NCBI RefSeq assembly: GCF_037151175.1
Contig: NZ_JBBCOR010000011.1
Location: 1 to 64,000 of the forward strand
Direction: 5' to 3'
Origin: Asaia sp003994335
Lineage (GTDB): Bacteria; Pseudomonadota; Alphaproteobacteria; Acetobacterales; Acetobacteraceae
Length of the DNA stretch: 64,000 nucleotides
The notes under the pieces were generated by a model that was not told the origin of the DNA, did not search any database, and worked only from the letters and a program-made list of their open reading frames with translations. The translations under genes were made by a program, and so were the position numbers. This document shows positions 53,546-61,698 of the stretch, piece after piece. The stretch's first letter is position 1. Each line of letters starts with the position of its first letter.

Positions 53546-54388
53546 ATGTTGCCCGATGCCTACTCCAGGACCGAGCCAGAAAGCGTAGAAACAGGAGCGT
53601 GCCCCTTTCCCCTGGCCGTCTGTGCCGAGATGCAGTTTCTTGATCTGCCTTTCATCGAGCGGGTGAAGCATATCTCCCGGGAAGGCTTCATGGTCGAGAT
53701 ATGGGACTGGACGCGGCAGGATCTCAAACGACTTGCCGCAACGGGTGCCGTGTTTTCTTCGATGACGGGCTATGTACGGGGTACGCTCGCCGATCGCGAT
53801 GGTGCGGCCGAGCTGTTGCGTACGGCCACGCAATCCATTCATGCTGCAAAGGAACTGGGCGTACCCAGGCTCAACCTGCATGGCACAGGGCTCGATCCAG
53901 ACGGATTGCCGGTTCTGCCCTGCGCGGCAGGTCCCGATGGCGCAATGTGGATGACCGCGCGGGATACGCTCTGTCGTCTGGCGGAACTGGGCGCGCGGCA
54001 CGGGGTGATGTTCGTTCTGGAAAATCTCAACGCCCAGATTGACCACCCCGGCGTCCCCTTCGGGCGGGCAGAAGACTGTCTTGCGCTGGTCAGAAGCGTC
54101 GATCATCCCTCGCTGAGACTGATGCTCGATTTGTATCATGCGCAGATAGGAGAAGGGAATCTGATCGCTTTCATCGAGGGGGCTCTGCCCTATATCGGTG
54201 AGATTCAGGTTGCGGATGTGCCCGGCCGATGCGAGCCTGGAACAGGTGAGATCCACTATCCGGCGATTGCGCGTGCATTATTACGTCTCGATTATCACGG
54301 TGTGATCGGTCTGGAGTCCTGGGCAGAAGGCGGCGAGAGCGAACGGGCCCTGACGCGCTTCGCGACGGCTTTCAGTCTCGCTGCCTGA
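53546..54388 (+). CDS. Hydroxypyruvate-isomerase/IolI-like TIM-barrel protein
   Basis: 280 aa. Xylose-isomerase-like TIM-barrel with LAVCAEMQFL, GFMVEIWDW, a glutamate-bearing FVLENLNAQID, LRLMLDLYHAQI and IGEIQVADVPGR, a pattern typical of hydroxypyruvate isomerases (Hyi). It ends with IGLESWAEGG, carrying the last metal Glu. IolI-type proteins isomerise inosose isomers; Hyi acts on hydroxypyruvate. Being last in the inositol operon supports the former, but the strand motifs favour the latter. Confidence 0.82.
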   Translation: MLPDAYSRTEPESVETGACPFPLAVCAEMQFLDLPFIERVKHISREGFMVEIWDWTRQDLKRLAATGAVFSSMTGYVRGTLADRDGAAELLRTATQSIHAAKELGVPRLNLHGTGLDPDGLPVLPCAAGPDGAMWMTARDTLCRLAELGARHGVMFVLENLNAQIDHPGVPFGRAEDCLALVRSVDHPSLRLMLDLYHAQIGEGNLIAFIEGALPYIGEIQVADVPGRCEPGTGEIHYPAIARALLRLDYHGVIGLESWAEGGESERALTRFATAFSLAA

Positions 54389-54722
54389 GTCCTCACCCAC
54401 GAGGAAAGCCGCGGGCGAAATCGTGCGGGGGTATCGGCAAATCATCATTGAAGACGGATAAGGCGCAGTCCTTCCCGTGCCTTAAGACGCGATGGACGGT
54501 CTCGCCCCTTGACGCAGCTTCCTGTAGCGGAGCGTGATTCCCTCTTCAACTTCATGTTATTTCGAGCCAAGATGGCGGCCGGTTCATGCGGCGGCCACGT
54601 ATCAGCTGCGGGATAGGATGTCTCCTCCGCGCTGCGCCGAGATGTCCTGTCCGTCATATGCAGGTGGAAATGACGATCTCGGCTTTGACGAATGTGATGA
54701 TGCATGATGCAGGTTTGCCTGA
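54389..54722. other. Intergenic region before the ECF sigma gene
   Basis: About 330 bp without a supported gene. It should hold the end of the inositol operon transcript and the sigma factor promoter. I see no strong terminator hairpin and no clear ECF-type promoter pair. Confidence 0.4.
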
Positions 54723-55307
54723 ATGAGCAGTCAGGCGCAGAGCTATGCCCATGCGACCGATGAGGTGCTGATGCGCTGGTCGGGCGAGGGCGATCAGGAG
54801 GCCTTCAGTCACATCGTCTCCCGGCATAGTCAGCACGTGGTGCGCATTGCCGCGCGCATCGTCGGCAGTGTGGAGGCCGCAGAGGAAATCTCGCAGGAGA
54901 TCTTTATCAAGATCTGGAAGAGTGCGGCGCAGTATGAGAGCGCGCGTTCCCGGTTCTCCACCTGGCTCTACCGGGTGGTGATGAACAGTTGCATCGATTT
55001 TACCCGCAAGCGCAAGTTCGATCCGCTCCCCGACTCCTTCGATGTGATCGACGAGTCAGAGAATCCTGAGGAAGAGGCAGCGCGCAAGGAATGGGAAAAT
55101 ATGCTGGCGGTAGCCGTGGATCGGTTTCCCGTGCAACAAAGAGAGGCGATAACCCTCGTCTATGGCGAGGACCATACGGGTACCGAAGCTGCACGCCTGA
55201 TGGGCATCTCAAGGAAAAGGGTCGAGCGTCTGCTGAGTTCTGGGCGTTCACGGCTTCGAAAAGAGATGTTAGGAATGAGATCTAAATGGAACCCCAGGTC
55301 TTCATGA
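54723..55307 (+). CDS. ECF-type RNA polymerase sigma factor
   Basis: 194 aa. Region 2 (EEISQEIFIKIWKSAAQYE, then FSTWLYRVVMNSCIDFTRK) and region 4 (LPVQQ-like VQQREAITLVYGEDH, GTEAARLMGISRKRVERLL) are complete; regions 1 and 3 are absent, which defines ECF factors. It is followed by two membrane-linked proteins in overlapping frames, the layout of CnrYXH-like metal-responsive systems. Confidence 0.92.
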   Translation: MSSQAQSYAHATDEVLMRWSGEGDQEAFSHIVSRHSQHVVRIAARIVGSVEAAEEISQEIFIKIWKSAAQYESARSRFSTWLYRVVMNSCIDFTRKRKFDPLPDSFDVIDESENPEEEAARKEWENMLAVAVDRFPVQQREAITLVYGEDHTGTEAARLMGISRKRVERLLSSGRSRLRKEMLGMRSKWNPRSS

Positions 55308-55798
55308 TGGATATTAAGCGCTTCACATCTCTGGCCCAGTCCTATGGAGGCGCTCTCGAGCGCTGGCCGGAAGAGGAGCGCGCCTCCGCGCGAGCCCTGA
55401 GTGAGATCAGTTCGCAGGCGCGCGATATCCTTGCGCAGGAGCGGATGCTCGATAGCGACATCGCACAGGCTCTGGCACTGCGTCAGAATGAGGCGGCCCT
55501 AACGGATGCGGCGCAGAGGGTGAGGCACTCGGTCATGGCGCAGATACAGGCTTCATCTGTGCAGGCTTCATTCATGCCCAGGGGGCAGGCCTCATCTGGT
55601 GAGACCCGATTATGGGTGCGGTTTGTCGCAGCAATTGAGGCCATGGCGGAGCGTCTTGAATGGCGCCCGGCGGCTGTCGGGTTGTGTATGTTGTCCTGCC
55701 TTGGGGGCGTATGGCTCGGTCTGGCCGCGCCGGACCACGCTCTGGATAGCGCCACCATGGCGGTTCTGAATACGGCGCTTGGTGGGGTCGGTCTGTGA
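55286..55798 (+). CDS. Putative anti-sigma factor, single membrane span
   Basis: 170 aa, overlapping the sigma gene by 22 bp and the next gene by 4. The first 125 residues are cytoplasmic and Ala/Gln/Glu-rich; one hydrophobic segment (AAVGLCMLSCLGGVWLGLAA) lies near 130-152, followed by a short tail. No zinc-binding HxxxCxxC motif is present. Position and topology suggest a regulator of the ECF factor; family is not recognised. Confidence 0.65.
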   Translation: MEPQVFMMDIKRFTSLAQSYGGALERWPEEERASARALSEISSQARDILAQERMLDSDIAQALALRQNEAALTDAAQRVRHSVMAQIQASSVQASFMPRGQASSGETRLWVRFVAAIEAMAERLEWRPAAVGLCMLSCLGGVWLGLAAPDHALDSATMAVLNTALGGVGL

Positions 55799-56247
55799 GG
55801 GCAGCAAGGCGAAGCTCCGGGATCACGCGTGGCGTGCTTCTCGCCTCGATCATGCTCAATCTGTTTTTTCTCTCGTTTCTGGGAATCCGTTATGCCCAGA
55901 ACCGCTCCCCTGTCTGTATCGACCGGCGCATCACGATCAATGGCCTGATCGCCAGCCTTCCGCGCGAGGATCAGAAGAAATTCGCCCAGGTGCTCCAGCA
56001 GGACAAACCCCGTTATTGGGACCAGTTGCTCGCTATCGGTGTCAAACGTGCCGCACTCGACAAGGCGGTGCTGGCGCCCGAGTTCGCTCTGGACAGGGTT
56101 CAGGCTGATTTTCGGGACTGGCAGGTCTCATGGAACGATTTCATGACGGTTTTCGGCATGACCCTGATTGACGCTACCGCCCGCATTTCTCCTCAGGGGC
56201 GTCAGGCCCTCATACAGGCCTTCCCCAACCATCCTCACTGCAACTGA
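55795..56247 (+). CDS. Periplasmic heavy-metal-sensor-like membrane protein
   Basis: 150 aa with an N-terminal anchor (GVLLASIMLNLFFLSFLGI) and a helical periplasmic domain with the GLIASLPREDQKKFAQVL segment typical of the Spy/CpxP-like Metal_resist (CnrX, NccX) family. It starts with GTG that overlaps the preceding stop as GTGA. With the ECF sigma and the membrane partner it would complete a three-part envelope or metal stress sensor. No efflux genes are adjacent, so the output genes are elsewhere. Confidence 0.75.
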   Translation: MRAARRSSGITRGVLLASIMLNLFFLSFLGIRYAQNRSPVCIDRRITINGLIASLPREDQKKFAQVLQQDKPRYWDQLLAIGVKRAALDKAVLAPEFALDRVQADFRDWQVSWNDFMTVFGMTLIDATARISPQGRQALIQAFPNHPHCN

Positions 56248-56598
56248 GACCACGCGAGGGGATGCCGATTGCAAGGACGCGCCGCGTCCGCGCCAGCGCA
56301 ATCCCGTTTGGACGAGGCTGTTTTTCCGCCGCCAGATCGGGAAGAAACCTGAAAACCGCTCTCAGGCCATGGAACAGGCCCGGATGTTCTGCGTTGAATA
56401 CTTGATCCTGTTAAGAAACGTTAACAATTGCGCTGTCTTCTGCAAGCAATAATGACTGAGAGATGATTTTCATTCTCAACTGTTGATAGGTTTCCTCAGT
56501 GTATCAAAGGGATTTTCAGAATATCCCGATAAGTCAAGAACGGAACCGACTCCGGTGCTGGCGTTTATGATGTCAGTCATCCTTGTTGGAGAATTCTG
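56248..56598. other. Intergenic and promoter region of the catalase gene
   Basis: 350 bp, AT-rich towards the right. An inverted repeat TTGATA (56483-56488) / TATCAA (56502-56507) lies 92 bases before the catalase start, the kind of spaced dyad bound by LysR proteins such as OxyR. No gene is supported here. Confidence 0.45.
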
Positions 56599-58059
56599 AT
56601 GTCTGATGCGCACATCAAACCCGCGACAACCGATTCAGGCGCACCCGTCGCCAGCACCGATTATTCACTCAGTGTCGGGGCCGATGGCCCGATTGTCCTG
56701 CACGACCACTACCTCATCGAGCAGATGGCAACCTTCAATCGTGAGATGATCCCCGATCGTCAGCCCCATGCCAAGGGTGGTGGCGCGTTCGGTCATTTCG
56801 AGGTCACTCATGACGTCAGCGCCTATACCAAGGCAAAATTTCTGCAAAAAGGCCAGAAGACGGAGACAGTCGTTCGTTTCTCCACGGTGGCCGGTGAGTC
56901 GGGCAGTCCGGACACATGGCGCGACCCGCGTGGCTTCTCGGTGAAGTTCTATACCGAGGAAGGCAATTTCGACATGGTGGGCAATAACACGCCCGTCTTC
57001 TTCGTCCGCGACCCGATGAAGTTCCAGCACTTCATCCATTCCCAGAAGCGCCGTGCCGATAACGGTCTGCGCGACAACGACATGCAGTGGGATTTCTGGA
57101 CGCTCAGCCCGGAATCCGCCCATCAGGTCACCTGGCTCATGGGCGATCGCGGTATTCCCGCGAGCTGGCGTCACATGGACGGGTTCTCGAGCCATACCTA
57201 TCTCTGGGTCAATGAGGCGGGTGAGCGTTTCTGGGTCAAGTATCACTTCAAGACCGATCAGGGCATCAAGTGCCTGACGCAGGATCAGGCTGACAAGCTG
57301 GCTGGCAGCGATGCGGATTATCACCGTCGCGATCTGTACGAGGCAATCAAGCGCGGTGAAAACCCGAGCTGGACGCTCAAGATGCAGATCATGCCCTATG
57401 AGGATGCCAAGACCTATCACATCAATCCGTTTGATCTGACCAAGGTCTGGCCGCAGGGTGAATATCCGCTGATCGAGGTCGGCAAGCTCACTCTGGACCG
57501 CAACCCGACGGATTTCTTCGCGCAGATCGAGCAGGTGGCCTTCGAGCCGAACAACCACGTGCCCGGCACGGGTCTGTCGCCGGACAAGATGCTCCTGGCG
57601 CGCTCCTTCGCCTATGCCGATGCACATCGTGCGCGCCTCGGGGTAAACTACAAGCAGATCCCGGTGAATGCGCCGAAATGCCCGGTTCATTCCTACTCCA
57701 AAGGCGGGACCATGCGCTCACATAACGCTTCCGATCCGGTCTATGTGCCCAACTCCAAGGGTGGTCCGGTGGCGGACGCTGAACGCTTCCCCGAAAATGC
57801 GGTCTGGGCGGCCGATGGTGAGTTCGTACGTGCAGCTTATACGCTGCGCCCCGATGACGACGATTTCAGCCAGGCCAATGCTCTGGTGAACAAGGTCATG
57901 GACGACGCGGCCCGTGAGCGTCTGGTCCAGAACGCTGCAGGCCATATCTCCGGCGGTGTAGAAGAGCCAGTTCTGTCGCGCGTCTTCGACTATTGGAGCA
58001 AGGTGGACGAAAAAATCGGTCAGCGCATCCGTGATGCGGTGCTTTCCCAGAAGGGCTGA
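56599..58059 (+). CDS. Monofunctional heme catalase
   Basis: 486 aa small-subunit (clade 3 type) catalase. The distal His57 is in QPHAKGGGAFG, the distal Asn in DMVGNNTPVFF, and the proximal heme-ligand Tyr in RSFAYADAHRARLG. It removes hydrogen peroxide, expected in bacteria with strong periplasmic oxidation. No signal peptide; cytoplasmic. A good terminator follows. Confidence 0.95.
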   Translation: MSDAHIKPATTDSGAPVASTDYSLSVGADGPIVLHDHYLIEQMATFNREMIPDRQPHAKGGGAFGHFEVTHDVSAYTKAKFLQKGQKTETVVRFSTVAGESGSPDTWRDPRGFSVKFYTEEGNFDMVGNNTPVFFVRDPMKFQHFIHSQKRRADNGLRDNDMQWDFWTLSPESAHQVTWLMGDRGIPASWRHMDGFSSHTYLWVNEAGERFWVKYHFKTDQGIKCLTQDQADKLAGSDADYHRRDLYEAIKRGENPSWTLKMQIMPYEDAKTYHINPFDLTKVWPQGEYPLIEVGKLTLDRNPTDFFAQIEQVAFEPNNHVPGTGLSPDKMLLARSFAYADAHRARLGVNYKQIPVNAPKCPVHSYSKGGTMRSHNASDPVYVPNSKGGPVADAERFPENAVWAADGEFVRAAYTLRPDDDDFSQANALVNKVMDDAARERLVQNAAGHISGGVEEPVLSRVFDYWSKVDEKIGQRIRDAVLSQKG

Positions 58060-58086
58060 GCCACATCTCCGGAATAAGGTGCGCAG

Positions 58087-58119
58087 AAGGGGAGGGCCGT
58101 TTCTGGCTCTCCCCTTTTT
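58087..58119 (+). terminator. Rho-independent terminator of the catalase gene
   Basis: 12-bp stem with one G-U pair (AAGGGGAGGGCC with GGCTCTCCCCTT), six-base loop, then a T run, 27 bases after the stop. Confidence 0.93.
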
Positions 58120-58226
58120 CATGCCTTGCGCCCTGCCATGCAGTGGCGCTTGCCTGACAAGCGGGTCAGGAACATGACGCAAACCGGCGCTGCTCCATGG
58201 TCATGGCATGACGAGGCGCAGAATGC

Positions 58227-59303
58227 TCAATCGAGATAGAGACGGCGCAACGTGGCCACTTCCTGCGGGCCTACGCCAATTTCCTGAGCCATATAGGCGT
58301 CGATCGATCCGTAATGCTGCCTAATCGAGGCGAACGCCGCCTTGAGATAATCGGGGTCGGAATTCAGCATCGCGCGCATGGAGGGCGAGGCGGCCATAGC
58401 GCCTCCATTTTGATGATCGGCCATGGCCGCCCTGAAGCTTGGCGTCAGATGGGCCCGCAGCAGATCACCGCTCATGGCGTAATCATGGAGGATCGTCTCC
58501 TCCGGCACACCCAGCGCGTAGAGGATTAGCGCCGAGGCGAAACCGGTGCGATCCTTGCCGGCGGTGCAATGGGTCAGTGTGGGCGTCTGATGCGCCAGAA
58601 GACGGGCAAAGATCCCTCTGAGCTCGGGTGCGTAGAGCGCGGGCATCTTTGTATAGAAGCTCTCCATCAGCGCCTTTGCCTGAGGCTCATCAAGCGTCGC
58701 GAGCTTTGAGCGGTCGGTCATGTCCGCGGGCAGGGTCGGTTTGTCCGAGGGAAAGAAAGCAGGAGACGCCCCCTGCCAATGGGTCGGCTGTTTCTGTTGT
58801 TCGGCCTGAGTGCGCAGATCGGTCACGCTCTTGATGCCGAGCGTATCGACGAGCGTGTAATCCGCCGGTGTGAGGCCGCTCGGCGCTGCAGAACGGTAGA
58901 ATTCTCCCCAGCGGACATGATGATGATCGGCTGTCTCATAGCCGCCCATATCGCGGAAATTCGCCACGCCCTCGAGCGGAAGAACGCGGTTCGCTATCCA
59001 TTCTCCGCCTTTGCCAGAAACCGGTTTGATGAAGAAGTAGACGCGATGCGTTCCTGCGAAAGGGGCGGTGACCTGAGCAGTCTGGGCTGTCACGTGGTGC
59101 TGCACCGGCCTCATTGCGGAAGCATCGGGTGTCAGCGAGGCAAAAATATCGACAGTACCGAGCGATGCAGGCCAGGTGAGCGTGTAGCGCGGGACCATCT
59201 CCAACTGCACGGAGGTCGTGCCCGGCGTTTCGGCGCGGGCCATGGCAATGCAGCTCAACGTGGTCATCGACAGCAGGGCGAGGGTCGTTTTCTTCAGAAA
59301 CAT
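58227..59303 (-). CDS. Exported tyrosine-type protein phosphatase
   Basis: 358 aa with an N-terminal signal (LALLSMTTLSCIAMARA). Residues 30-110 form a beta-rich domain, then NFRDMGGYET marks the start of a bacterial tyrosine phosphatase of the Y_phosphatase3 type. The C-x5-R signature is HCTAGKDRTG (Cys246 to Arg252). Substrates in the periplasm may be phospho-tyrosine proteins or phosphoinositides, as in related dual-specificity enzymes. It stands alone. Confidence 0.88.
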   Translation of the reverse strand: MFLKKTTLALLSMTTLSCIAMARAETPGTTSVQLEMVPRYTLTWPASLGTVDIFASLTPDASAMRPVQHHVTAQTAQVTAPFAGTHRVYFFIKPVSGKGGEWIANRVLPLEGVANFRDMGGYETADHHHVRWGEFYRSAAPSGLTPADYTLVDTLGIKSVTDLRTQAEQQKQPTHWQGASPAFFPSDKPTLPADMTDRSKLATLDEPQAKALMESFYTKMPALYAPELRGIFARLLAHQTPTLTHCTAGKDRTGFASALILYALGVPEETILHDYAMSGDLLRAHLTPSFRAAMADHQNGGAMAASPSMRAMLNSDPDYLKAAFASIRQHYGSIDAYMAQEIGVGPQEVATLRRLYLD

Positions 59304-59831
59304 GCTCTCTTGATTCTCTCATAGGCCGTAAAAATCAGGCCAGGTGAACGGGCTTGCTATGAGCGCGGCCGGAGACAAAGCCGAGAAATGAGGCGTCGCT
59401 CCGCGGCTTCTATTCAATCGGCCAGTAAGGCGGCACAAAGCTGATTTGGGGCGTCAGGCCACTCCCATGACTATCGGACAAGACGCGGGAGCGGTTTGAA
59501 AGCGCCGTTTCGCCTGTCATTCAACAATTGCTTGAGGGGTGGATCCTGAATAGTGAAATTTTTCTTGCAGCGTTCCATGAGCATTGGGAGATAAAGAGGA
59601 TGACATTATTTGTCATCATCGGGAGGGCGAAGCCGACCTGAAAGGTGCCTCAAAATTACTTGATCCGCCTCATGTCTTCAGCCTGCTTTCCGGGCAGTCA
59701 TTTCCTACGCAGGGCTGCGGCCTTGCATTTTCCAATACTGTCCTGCGACCGGACTTATGCGGAGGACGCTGTCTGCCCCGCGCGGTTCATCCTCTCTGAG
59801 CGGGGTCATAGTTTCGGCAGAGGGTGTTGTC
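59304..59831. other. Intergenic region with a perfect palindrome
   Basis: 528 bp between the phosphatase start and the LacI stop, both leftward genes. GATGACA (59599-59605), loop TTATT, TGTCATC (59611-59617) forms a perfect 7-bp inverted repeat about 300 bp upstream of the phosphatase. Short rightward frames exist but I see no family likeness or SD, so none is annotated. Confidence 0.45.
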
Positions 59832-60872
59832 TCAGTCGAGATTTTCCGAGGTCACCAGGCGGAATTTCGGCGGGTCGAACCCGATCAGGGAAGGGATGAT
59901 CCCGAGCTTCTGCAAACAAAGGTGCAAGGCGAGCCCCGCCTGCGTTTCCGGGGTCTGGTCGATGGCAAAATCCATTGTGCCGTCAATCAGGCACCCGCGC
60001 GTGATCGGATTGACCTCATGCCCGATCCAGCAAAGACGGCGTGCGGCATGTCGACGCAGAACGTCGCCGATACGCAGATTATCGCCACCGGCCGTGTAGA
60101 CCCCCACCAGATCGGGACGGTCGCGTATGGCCTGATGCAAAAGGCGGGCTGCCTCTTCCGGGTCGTCGCGATCAAAGAGGACTTCGCTCAGTTCGGGGTG
60201 GGGTGAGGGCGCGTTCGCGAGATATTCGGAAAATCCCTCGATACGCTCGCGATGATTGGCATAGGCCATGGAATGACACAGCGCGATCACCGACCCGGGA
60301 CGCTGCCTCAGACTGCGTGTCATGCACAGAGCCGCCGTACGTCCTGCCGCGCGATTATCGATCCCGACATAGGGCAGGCTCGCCAGATTGCGTGACATGA
60401 GCTGGATCACAGGCATGTCCTGATCCGCCACGCGCTTGAGGGCATCGAGAATGACCGGATGGGAGGGGCAGGCAAGAATGAGGGCGGAACGTGGATAGGG
60501 TGCTTGCTGGATCCGCGCGGCAAAAGCCTCGACATCGCTCTCCGGTACGAAGCTGCGATGGATCTGGATATCCTTGCCGAGTGAGGCGGCGAGTTTCTCG
60601 AAAGACTGGCTCAGCCGCGAGTAGAAAAGCGTGTCGGGACGCACCAGCAGAACATCGACCCTCAGGACACCCTGATGCAGGCTTGGCAGGGTGGGAAAAT
60701 AGTCGAGATCACGCGCGATACCAAGAATACGGCGACAGGTGTCCGGGCGCACATTGCCTCGATTATTCAGAGCGCGCTCGACCGTTGCCGTGCCTACGCC
60801 AGCCAGGGCAGCGATATCCCGCAATGTCGCACGTTTTCGTCGGCCATTTTCCGGGGTGATCTTGTCCAGCAT
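59832..60872 (-). CDS. LacI family transcriptional regulator
   Basis: 346 aa. HTH at residues 16-37 (TLRDIAALAGVGTATVERAL), a hinge helix (ARDLDYFPT) and a periplasmic-binding-type sugar domain (RSALILACPSHPVI, VGIDNRAAGRTAA, DLVGVYTAGGDN). The variant AALAGV-x-TATVERAL recognition helix is typical of LacI members governing sugar or polyol genes. It is divergent from the sorbitol-dehydrogenase-type operon and is its likely regulator. ATG 60872 has GGTGGGA in front; a GTG five codons earlier is less likely. Confidence 0.9.
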   Translation of the reverse strand: MLDKITPENGRRKRATLRDIAALAGVGTATVERALNNRGNVRPDTCRRILGIARDLDYFPTLPSLHQGVLRVDVLLVRPDTLFYSRLSQSFEKLAASLGKDIQIHRSFVPESDVEAFAARIQQAPYPRSALILACPSHPVILDALKRVADQDMPVIQLMSRNLASLPYVGIDNRAAGRTAALCMTRSLRQRPGSVIALCHSMAYANHRERIEGFSEYLANAPSPHPELSEVLFDRDDPEEAARLLHQAIRDRPDLVGVYTAGGDNLRIGDVLRRHAARRLCWIGHEVNPITRGCLIDGTMDFAIDQTPETQAGLALHLCLQKLGIIPSLIGFDPPKFRLVTSENLD

Positions 60873-60910
60873 ATGTCCCCGTCCCACCGTGATGATGAGA
60901 TCAGATCATT

Positions 60911-60921
60911 ACGATGATCGT
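60911..60921. promoter_or_regulatory. Candidate LacI operator
   Basis: ACGATgATCGT is a perfect 11-bp palindrome, 38 bases before the LacI start in the divergent gap. A second spaced dyad GCCTG/CAGGC lies at about 60966-60981. Confidence 0.4.
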
Positions 60922-61121
60922 TCGCGTCCCACCCGTACGGATAGAGTAACGCCGATTAGCGCGGGTGCCTGATCAAACAGGCGTGACGACAGGTGAGGTC
61001 TTTCCCTCAGTCCGACCTGAATGTCGGTAGAGGGCATGAGAAATCGTTTCAGGCGGTTTCCCGACTAAAGCCGCCCCGCAGGAGAACGGGCTCCAATCGG
61101 AGCGTCATGGCAGGATATCTC

Positions 61122-61691
61122 ATGGTAAACACAACGAGACGGGGGTTTCTGGGCTGTGGTGTGGCGGCGCTGCCGTTTCTTGCCTTTCCCGCCCTGACAA
61201 GAGCCGCGTCTGATGCGCGCTCTGATGCGCGCTCTGATGCACGCTTCGGGGCGCTGCCTGGAGCGGGCGCCTGTCCGCCTGACTTTCATTCGGTATCGAT
61301 GGCGCTGACTGGCCATGAGGATCTTGATGAGGCCCTCGTTCCCCGCGTCTGGGTGGCGCTTCTGGCCAGACATCCCGAATTCCCCGCGCGCTATCGCCTT
61401 CTGGCAGAGGCCATGAGGCAGCGCGGCATCCATCGCTCGCAAGATTACGCGGCCTCCGGGCTCCGGGCCGAAAAAGCCCTCCACGAGGTCTCGGTCGAGA
61501 TTGTCGCAGCCTGGTATCTGGGGCGGGTGGGGCCGATGCTCCCTCGTGCCGAGGCCGGGACGCCAGCCTTCATTACCTATGAGGGGGCAATGATGTGGCG
61601 GCCCACCTCTGACGTGACTGTGCTCCCGACCTATGCACGGGGCGGTCCCGGTTTCTGGGCGCAGCCGCCCCTGTCACTCGAAACGGATTGA
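61122..61691 (+). CDS. FAD-sorbitol-dehydrogenase-type small subunit, Tat-exported
   Basis: 189 aa. A twin-arginine signal (TTRRGFLGCG then VAALPFLAF) marks Tat export, carrying the folded GMC partner to the periplasm. The mature part has the FAD-SLDH small-subunit pattern (DFHSVSMALTGHEDLD, AAWYLGRVG, ITYEGAMMWRPTSDV, YARGGPGFWAQPP). Just after the signal a 12-bp unit is repeated three times (61209-61244), giving SDAR-SDAR-SDAR. ATG 61122 has AGGA seven bases before; ATG 61107 is possible too. Substrate may be sorbitol or another polyol or keto-acid. Confidence 0.87.
   Translation: MVNTTRRGFLGCGVAALPFLAFPALTRAASDARSDARSDARFGALPGAGACPPDFHSVSMALTGHEDLDEALVPRVWVALLARHPEFPARYRLLAEAMRQRGIHRSQDYAASGLRAEKALHEVSVEIVAAWYLGRVGPMLPRAEAGTPAFITYEGAMMWRPTSDVTVLPTYARGGPGFWAQPPLSLETD
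61209..61244 (+). repeat. Three tandem 12-bp repeats in the small-subunit gene
   Basis: TCTGATGCGCGC twice and TCTGATGCACGC once, in frame, encoding SDAR repeats at the start of the mature protein. Confidence 0.85.
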
Positions 61692-61698
61692 TATTCTG

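Noticed and set aside
56168..56452. 94-codon frame between the metal-sensor gene and catalase
   Set aside because: Its first third overlaps the sensor gene in another frame and the rest has no SD or family likeness.
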